A stretch of DNA of 64,000 bases, from the NCBI RefSeq assembly GCF_010894455.1, contig NZ_JAAIXY010000009.1, positions 302,484 through 366,483 on the forward strand, in the 5' to 3' direction. Below the pieces are notes generated by a model, which made no database searches, was not told the origin of the DNA, and saw only the letters and a program-made list of their open reading frames with translations. The translations under genes were made by a program, and so were the position numbers. This document shows, one piece after another, positions 54,921-63,900 of the stretch (position 1 is its first letter; every line of letters begins with the position of its first letter). The DNA is from Myxococcus eversor (GTDB lineage Bacteria > Myxococcota > Myxococcia > Myxococcales > Myxococcaceae).

Positions 54921-57900
54921 ATGTCCGCGAATGAGCCGAAGCCCGCGAGCCCTCGTGTTCGCAGGCCGCCGCCCGTGGTGCCCGTTCGCCGGGAGGGCCC
55001 TCCGCCGCTCTCCTTCGCGCAGCGTCGCATGTGGTTCCTCTCGCGGTTGGACCCGTCGGGCTTCGCCTACAACGCGCCGTTCTTCGCGCGGCTCAAGGGA
55101 TGTCTCGATGTATCAACGCTGGAGCGCGCGCTGACGGAGGTGGTGCGCCGGCACGAAGCGCTGCGGACGACCTTCGTGGAGGTCGAAGGGGAGCCGGTGC
55201 AGTGCATCGCCCCCGAGGCGCCGGTGTCGCTGGTGGTGGAGCGACTGGAGGGGCCGGAGCGTGAGCAGGAGGCCCGACGGCTCGCGGAGGAGGAGGCACG
55301 GCGTCCGTTCGATCTGGGCACGGGGCCGATGCTGCGCGCGCGGCTGTTGCGCCTGGATGAAGAGGAGCATGTGCTGCTCCTGACGCTGCACCACATCTCG
55401 TGTGATGGCTGGTCGTTGTCCTTGCTGGAGCGGGACGTCGGCGAGCTGTACGGCGCCTTCCTCGAAGGCCGCGAGTCGAAGCTGCCCGTGCTGACGGTGC
55501 AGTACGCGGACCATGCGGCGTGGCAGCGCGAGTGGTTGAAGGGGGAGGTGCTGGAGGAGCAGCTCGCGTGGTGGAAGCAGCACCTGGAGGGCGCCTCGCC
55601 CGCGCTGGAGCTGCCGACGGACAGGCCGAGGCCCCCGGTGCAGTCGGCCAAGGGCGCGGTGCTGGGCGTGCCGCTGCCCGCGGAGTTGATGAAGGCGCTG
55701 CGGGAGCGGTGCAAGCAGGAGGCGGTGACGCCGTTCATGTTGTTGCTGGCGAGCCTCCAGGCGTTGTTGTCGCGGCACAGCGGGCAGCCGGACGTGGTGG
55801 TGGGCACCCCCATCGCGGGGCGCACGCGGCGCGAGGTGGAGGGGCTCATCGGGTTCTTCGCCAACACGCTGGCGTTGCGCGTGGATGTGGACGGCAACGA
55901 GTCCTTCAAGTCGTTGCTGGGACGCGTGCGTCAGGCGTGCATGGGGGCGTACCAGCATCAGGACGTGCCCTTCGAGCGACTGGTGGATGCGCTGCGGCCG
56001 GTGCGGGACTTGAGCCGCTCGCCGTTGTTCCAGGTGCTGCTCGTGCTCCAGAACGCGCCGCCGCTGGTGCGACTGTCGGGGCTGGAGTCGCGCGACGTGG
56101 ACTTCGAGCCGGGCGTCGCGAAGTTCGACCTCACGCTCTTCGTGCGCGAGACGCCGGAGGGTTGGGTCGCGCTGTGGGAATACAGCACGGCGCTGTTCGA
56201 CGAGGCGACGGTCCGCGGGCTCGCCAGCCACCATGTGGCGCTGCTGAAGGGAGTGCTGGAGGACCCGGAGCGCAAGGTGGGTCAGGTGGACCTCCTGGAT
56301 GCGGAGGAGCGGCGGAAGGTGTTGGTGGAGTGGCCGTGGCAGGAGGAGGTGCGGCACCCGTCGTGGTTGATGCATCGACGGGTGGAGGCGCAGGCGGCGC
56401 GCACGCCCTCGGCCATGGCGGTGACGAATGGCGGCGGCTCGCTGACGTACGCGCAACTGGAGCAGCGGGCCAATCAGCTCGCGCACCACTTGATGGCGCT
56501 GGGGGTTCGCCCGGGGAGCGTGGTGGGGCTGTGCCTGGAGCGAAGCAGCCTCGACCTTCCGGTGGCGGTGCTGGCGACGTTGAAGACAGGTGCGGCGTGC
56601 CTTCCGTTGGACCCTGGCTATCCGCCGTCGCGACTGGCGCGGATGCTCGATGATGTGGGCGCGCCGGTGGTGCTGGTGCATGCCGCGCTGGAGCGTGCGC
56701 TGCCCGAGGAGGGCACGGCGCGGAGGGTGAGGCTGGAAGAGGAGGCCGCGCGCATCGCCGAGCAGTCCACCGTGGCGCCCGGATGGGTGTTGTCGCCGGA
56801 GCTTCCCTGCTACGTCCTCTTCACGTCGGGGAGCACGGGGACGCCCAAGGGCGTGACGATGTCCCATCGTGCGTTCGGCACGCTGGTGAACTGGCAGTTG
56901 GCGAGCACGTCGGCGCCTGGGGCGAGGACACTCCAGTTCGCCTCGCTGAGCTTCGACGTGTCCTTCCAGGAGCTGTTCTGCACACTGGGCGAGGGCGGCA
57001 CGCTCGTCCTCGTTTCGGCGGCGACGCGTCAGGACCCCGCGACGTTGATGGCGTATCTGCGCGAGCACCGCGTGGAGCGGCTCTTCGTGCCCTTCGTGGC
57101 GCTCCAGGCGCTCAGTGAGCGAGCTCGACACGAGACGGAGTTGCCGCCGCTGCGCGAAGTGGTGACGGCGGGAGAGCCGTTGCAGGTGACGCCCGCGGTG
57201 GTGTCGTTCTTCGAGCGACTGCCGGGCTGTGTGCTGGAGAACCAGTACGGCCCCACGGAGACGCACGTGGTGACGGCGTGGAGGGCGAAGGGGCCGCCTT
57301 CGACGTGGCCGGCGCTTCCTCCGGTGGGCAGGCCCATCGTCCCCGCGAGGGTGTGGGTGCTGGATGCGTGGGGCGCCCCGTGTCCCATTGGTGTGACGGG
57401 AGAGGTGTGCGTGGGAGAGCGAAGCCTCGCACATGGCTACTGGGGGCGGCCGGAGCTGACGGCGGAGCGCTTCGCTCCGAACATCCTGGACAAGGACCGG
57501 GACGGGCCTCGCATCTACCGCACGGGAGACCGGGGGCGGTGGCTGGCGGACGGGAACCTGGAGCTTCAGGGACGCGCGGACGAGCAGGTGAAGGTGCGCG
57601 GCTTCCGGGTGGAGTTGGGTGAGGTGGAGGTGGCGCTGAAGGAACTCCCCGGCGTGACGGACGCGGCGGTGGTGGTGCGGCGAACGGACGGGGGAGAGAA
57701 GCGACTGGTGGGCTACGTCGTGCGGCCCGAGTCCTCGGACGCGGAGAACCAGAAGCGCCGGCTGGCGAATCAGCTGCCCGAGTCCTCCGACGCGGAGGAC
57801 CTGAAGCTCCGGCTGGCGAATCGGCTGCTCGAGTCTTGGGACGCGGAGGACTTGAAGCGTCGACTGGCGAAGCGGCTGCCCGAGTACATGGTGCCGGGCG

Positions 57901-60900
57901 TGCTGGTGCGACTGGAGGCGCTGCCGCTGACTCCCAGCGGCAAGGTGAATCGTCGCGCGCTGCCGGAGGTGGACTCGCGTCGCGCGGAGGCGGGCGCACG
58001 CTACGAGGCGCCGCGTGACGCGCTGGAGCGGACGCTGGCGGAGGTCTGGCGGGAGGTGCTGGGCGTCTCGCCCGTGGGCGTGAGGGACGACTTCTTCGCG
58101 CTGGGTGGGCACTCGTTGCTGGCGACGCGCGTGGTGTCGCGACTGAGGGATGCCCTGGGCCACGACGTGCCCGTGCGACTGTTGTTCGAGGCGCCCACGG
58201 TGGAGGCGCTGGCCGAGCGACTGGGTGCACTGGGAGGACACGCTCGGTTGCCGGTGCTGACGCGAGCCGAGCGGCTCGTGGACCCGCCCCTGTCATTCGC
58301 GCAGCAGCGCCTGTGGTTCCTCGCGCAGCTCGACGCGGGAGGGCATTCGTACAACCTGCCCTTCGTCGTCCGACTCCGTGGTGCCGTGAAGGTGGAGGCC
58401 CTGGAGCGAGCACTCGCGGAGGTGGTCCGCCGACACGAGGCGCTGCGCACGAGCTTCGTCGAAGTGGGAGGTGAGCCTGTTCAGCGCGTCGCCGCTGATG
58501 CCGTGGTGCCCCTGACGGTGGAGTCGGTGGAGGGCGCCGACGACGTGGAAGAGGCCGTGCGGAGCCGCGTGGTGCGGGAGGTCCAGGCGCCGTTCGATGT
58601 GGCGCGGGCGCCCCTGCTGCGCGCGACGCTGCTGCGGACGCGGGGTGACGAGCAGGTGCTGGTGGTGGTGCTGCACCACCTGGTCGCGGATGGCTGGTCG
58701 CTCGGCGTGCTCACCCGAGAGTTGGAGGCGCTGTATGTCGAGGCCTCGTCATTGCCCGAGCTGCCGGTGCAGTACGCGGACTACTCGGTGTGGCAGCACG
58801 GCTGGCTGAAGGGAGACGTGGAGGCCTCGCAGCTCTCCTGGTGGCACGAGGCGATGAAAGGCGCGCCGCCGGTGTTGGAGTTGCCCACGGACCGGCCGAG
58901 GCCCGCGGTGCAGGGATACCGAGGGGCGAGCGTGCCGGTGCGCTTGTCCTCGGAGTTGAGCGAAGCGCTGCGGCGGCTGAGCCGACGAGAAGGCGTGACG
59001 CTGTACATGACGCTGCTGGCGGGCTTCCAGGTGTTGCTGGCGCGCTACAGCGGACAGTGGGACGTGGTGGTGGGCTCACCCGTGTCGGGGCGGACGGCGA
59101 GGGAGACGGAGGGCCTGATGGGCTTCTTCGTGAACACGCTGGCCCTGCGAGCACAGCCGGATGCGGCGTCCTCGTTCCAGGTGTTCCTGTGTCAGACGAA
59201 GGAGACGGTGCTGGGAGCGCTCGCGCACCAGGACGTGCCCTTCGAGCGACTGGTGGAGCACCTCCGTCCGGAGCGGGACTTGAGCCGCTCGCCGTTGTTC
59301 CAGGTGCTCTTCACCTTGCAGGAGGCCGCGCCGCTGCTCTCGCTGCCGGGTGTCACCGCGAGCCCCTGGGACTTCGCGAGCACCATCGCCAAGTTCGACC
59401 TGGAGCTGCTGCTGGTCGACGCACCGGGAGCCGCTGTCGAAGGGCAGCTCATCTACAACGCGGACCTCTTCGAGCCGTCCACTGTCCAGCGCATCTCGGA
59501 GTGCTTCCTGGAGCTGTTGCGCAACCTCTCCAGCCGACCGGAGGCGCGGTTGTCGTCGCTTCCGCTCCTGCCGCCGGACGAACGCCAACGCGTGCTGGAG
59601 GCGTGGAACCAGACGGCGGTGGAGTTCCCGCGCGAGGGCTGCGTCCATCACCTCTTCGAAGAGCAGGTGGCGCTGCGGCCGGACGCGGTGGCGTTGGAGT
59701 TCGGTGAGCAACGGTTGAGCTATCGGGAGCTGGAGGCTCGGGCCAATCAACTGGCGTGGGCGCTGAAGGCGCGTGGCGTGGGCGTGGATGTGCTGGTGGC
59801 GGTGTGCCTGGAGCGCTCGGTGGAGCTCATCGTATCGCTGCTGGCCATCCTGAAGGCGGGTGGTGCGTATGTGCCCCTGGACTCCAGCTATCCGGCGCGG
59901 CGGCTGGAGCAGATGTTGGAGGACACGACGCCTCGGCTGCTCATCACCACGCGTGCCTTGCTGGCGCAGTTGCCCCAGGAGGGACGTCCCGAGCTGATGC
60001 TGTTGGAGGAGGAGCGACTGGCGGACCTGCCGACGACGGCGCCGCGCATGCCTGTGTCGGGTCGGAACCTGGCGTACGTGGACTTCACGTCGGGAAGCAC
60101 GGGGCGGCCCAAGGGCGTGGCCGTGGAGCACCGAGGCGTGCTGCGGTTGTTGTACGGCGCGCCCTACGCGCGACTGGGGCCGGAGGAGACGTTCCTGCTC
60201 ATCGCGCCCATCTCCTTCGATGCGTCGACGTTGGAGGTGTGGGGACCGCTGTGCCTGGGTGGAAGGCTGGTCGTCTTCCCGCCGCGTTCGCCCAGCGAGT
60301 TGGACTTGCTGACGGACGTGCTCCATCGGCACTCCGTCACGTTGTTGCACCTGACGGCGGGCCTGTTCAGCCAGATGGTGGAGCTGGGGATGGACGGGCT
60401 GAAGGGAGTCCGCCAGCTCCTGACAGGTGGAGACGTGGTGTCCGCGCCGCACGTGAAGCGCGTATTGGAGGAGCTGAAGATTCCGGTGACGGCCTGCTAC
60501 GGGCCGACGGAGAGCACGCTCTTCACGTCGGTCCATCGGATGACGCGAGTGGAGGACGTGGGCGCGTCGGTGCCCATTGGCCGGCCCATCGGCAACACGC
60601 AGGTCTATGTGCTGGATGCTGGGATGGAGCCCGTTCCAGTGGGCGTGGCGGGAGAGCTGTACATCGGTGGTGATGGCCTCGCGCGAGGGTATCTGCGCCA
60701 GCCCGATGTGACGGCGGACCGCTTCATTCCGAATCCGTTCAGCGCGGTGCCAGGAGAGCGGCTCTATCGCACTGGAGACCTGGCGCGCTTCCGTTCCGAT
60801 GGAGTGCTGGAGTTCCTGGGCCGACGGGACAGCCAGGTGAAGGTGCGGGGCTACCGCATCGAGCTGGCCGAAGTGGAGGCATCGCTCCTCGCGCATCCAG

Positions 60901-63900
60901 CGGTGAAGGACGGGTTGGTGGTGGTGCGGGATGGCGCGGGAGGCAAGCGCCTGGTCGCGTACTACGTCGAACAGGCGCAGCCGCCCGAGGCACCTCGGGT
61001 GCGGGACTGGCTGAAGCAGAAGCTGCCCGAGTTCATGGTGCCCTCGGCCTTCGTGAAGTTGGCGGCGCTGCCGTTGACTGCGAATGGGAAGGTGGACCGA
61101 AAGGCCCTGCCGTCGCCGGAGCAGGACGGGCCGAGCGCGGAGGCGGTGCAGGGGCCTCGGACGGTGATGGAGTCGCTGGTGGCGCGCATCTGGACGCCGC
61201 TGCTCGGCGTGGCGCGGGTGGGCGTGAAGGACGACTTCTTCGCGCTCGGTGGTCATTCGTTGCTGGCGACGCGCGTGGTGTCGCGGCTCCGCGCGGCGCT
61301 CGGTCGTGATGTGCCGGTGCGATGGGTGTTCGAAGCGCCCACCGTGGAAGCGCTGGCCGAGCGATTGGAGGCCGTGAAGGCAAGCGGGCAGGGAATGAGC
61401 ACCCCTGTGCCAACGCGAGTGTCGAGGCAAGCCACGATGCCGCTGTCGTTCGCGCAGCAGCGCTTGTGGTTCCTCGGGAAGCTCGACGCGGGAGGGTATT
61501 CGTACAACCTGCCGTTCGTCGTTCGGTTGCGAGGGACGTTGAACTTGAAGGCGCTGGAGCAATCGCTCGCGGCGGTGGTGCGGAGACACGAGGCGCTGCG
61601 CACAACGTTAGAGGAAGTGGAAGGCGAACCGGTGCAGCGCATCGCCTCGGGCGTGACGGTTCCGCTGGCGGTGGTGGAGGCCTCGGAGGATGGCGTGCGA
61701 GGCCAGGTGGAGACACTGGCGAGGCAGTCCTTCGACCTGGGTAAGGGTCCACTGCTGCGAGTGACGCTGCTGAAGCTGGGTGAGCAGGAGCACGTGTTGG
61801 TGCTGGTGCTGCACCACATCGTGGCGGACGGCTGGTCGATGGGAGTGCTCACGAAGGAGTTGGAGGCGCTCTACGGTGCGCAGGTGGGGGGCTCGCAAGC
61901 GACGTTGCCGGAGCTGCCGGTGCAGTACGCGGACTACGCGGTGTGGCAGCGGGAGTGGCTGAAGGGCGAGGTGCTGGAGGAGCAGTTGTCGTGGTGGAGG
62001 GCGAGGTTGGCAGGAGCCCCAGAAGTGCTGGAGGTGCCGACGGACCGACCGAGGCCGGCGGTGCAGGGGTACCGAGGCGCGAGCGTGGCGGTGAAGCTGT
62101 CCGTGGAGCTGAGCGAGAAGCTGAAGCGGCTGAGCCGTGCGGAAGGCGTGACGCTGTACATGACGTTGCTGGCGGGCTTCCAGGTGCTGCTGGCGCGCTA
62201 CAGCGGACAGTGGGACGTGGTGGTGGGTTCACCAGTATCGGGGCGGACGACGAAGGAGGTCGAAGGGCTGATTGGCTTCTTCGTGAACACGCTGGTGGTG
62301 AGGACGGAGGCGTCCAGCGAGCTGACGTTCCGCGAGATGTTGGAGCGTGTGAAGGAGTCGGTGCTGGGGGCCTTCGGGCACCAGGAAGTGCCGTTCGAGA
62401 AGCTGGTGGAGGCATTGCAGTCGAGCCGCGACTTGAGTCGCGCGCCCCTGGTCCAGATTGCCTTCGGCTTGAACGGGCCCTCTCAGTTGCCGGCGCTGCC
62501 GGGGCTGTCCTCGTCGGAGGTGACGTACGAGCCGGGTATGGCGAAGTTCGACCTCGCTCTATCGGTTCGTGAGGACGCGGAGGACCTGACGGGCTTCTGG
62601 GAACTCAATACGGACCTGTTCGACGCGGCGACCGTGGAGCGCCTGGCGACGCACTACCAGCAGGTGCTGGAGGCGGTGGTGGAGAATCCGGAGGCGAGAT
62701 TGAGCGCGCTTCCCATGTCGGGGCATCACGAAGTGCCGGTGAAGGTGCCAGTGGCACGCCTCCAGGCTCGGCGGTTGGACCTGCTCGCTCCGGAGTCAGT
62801 GCCACAGGGGTTCATCGCACCGAGGACCGCCATCGAGGAACTGGTGGCGGGAGTCTGGGCTCCGCTGCTCGGCGTGAAGCACGTGGGTGCCGAAGACAAC
62901 TTCTTCGAGCGGGGAGGTCACTCGCTGCTCGTAATGCAGGTGGCCTCGCGGCTGCGCGAGGTGCTGGGGCATGAGGTGTCGGTGAGGATGCTCTTCGAGG
63001 CACCCACCGTCGCCACACTGGCCAGGAGCCTGGAGACCCTCGTCGGTGGTGGTGCTGGACGAGGACGTCCGGAGCTGGTGCCCACGACTCGCACGGAGGC
63101 GTCGCCGCAGTCGTTCGCGCAGCAGCGCTTGTGGTTCCTCGACCGGTTGGAGCCGAACAACCCGCTCTACAACATCCCCCTCGCGATGCGACTGACGGGG
63201 GCGTTGGACGTCGCGGCCCTGGAGCGCTCGTTCCACGTGTTGATCCGTCGCCACGAGTCCCTGAGGACGACCTTCGAGCAGGGAGACCATGGAGCGACGC
63301 AGCACATCCATCCCTTCGAGCCAGCGCCGCTTCCCCTGGTGGACCTGAGCAGCCTGCCCGCTCTGGCGCGAGAGCAGGAAGCTTTGCGACTCGGCGCGGA
63401 GGAAGGCCAGCGCCCGTTCGATCTGGGCAAGGGTCCACTGCTGCGAGTGACGCTGCTGAAGCTGGGTGAGCAGGAGCACGTGCTGGTGCTGGTGCTGCAC
63501 CACATCGTGGCGGATGGCTGGTCGATGGGAGTGCTCACGAAGGAGTTGGAGGCGCTCTACGGTGCGCAGGTGGGGGGCTCGCAAGCGACGTTGCCGGAGC
63601 TGCCGGTGCAGTACGCGGACTACGCGGTGTGGCAGCGGGAGTGGCTGAAGGGCGAGGTGCTGGAGGAGCAGTTGTCGTGGTGGAGGGCGAGGTTGGCAGG
63701 AGCCCCAGAAGTGCTGGAGGTGCCGACGGACCGACCGAGGCCGGCGGTGCAGGGGTACCGAGGCGCGAGCGTGGCGGTGAAGCTGTCCGTGGAGCTGAGC
63801 GAGAAGCTGAAGCGGCTGAGCCGTGCGGAAGGCGTGACGCTGTACATGACGTTGCTGGCGGGCTTCCAGGTGCTGCTGGCGCGCTACAGCGGACAGTGGG

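Noticed and set aside
55113..58241. 1042-codon minus-strand open frame over the NRPS
   Set aside because: The plus strand encodes complete C, A and T domains with all core motifs in one frame; the antisense frame is His/Arg/Gln-rich shadow.
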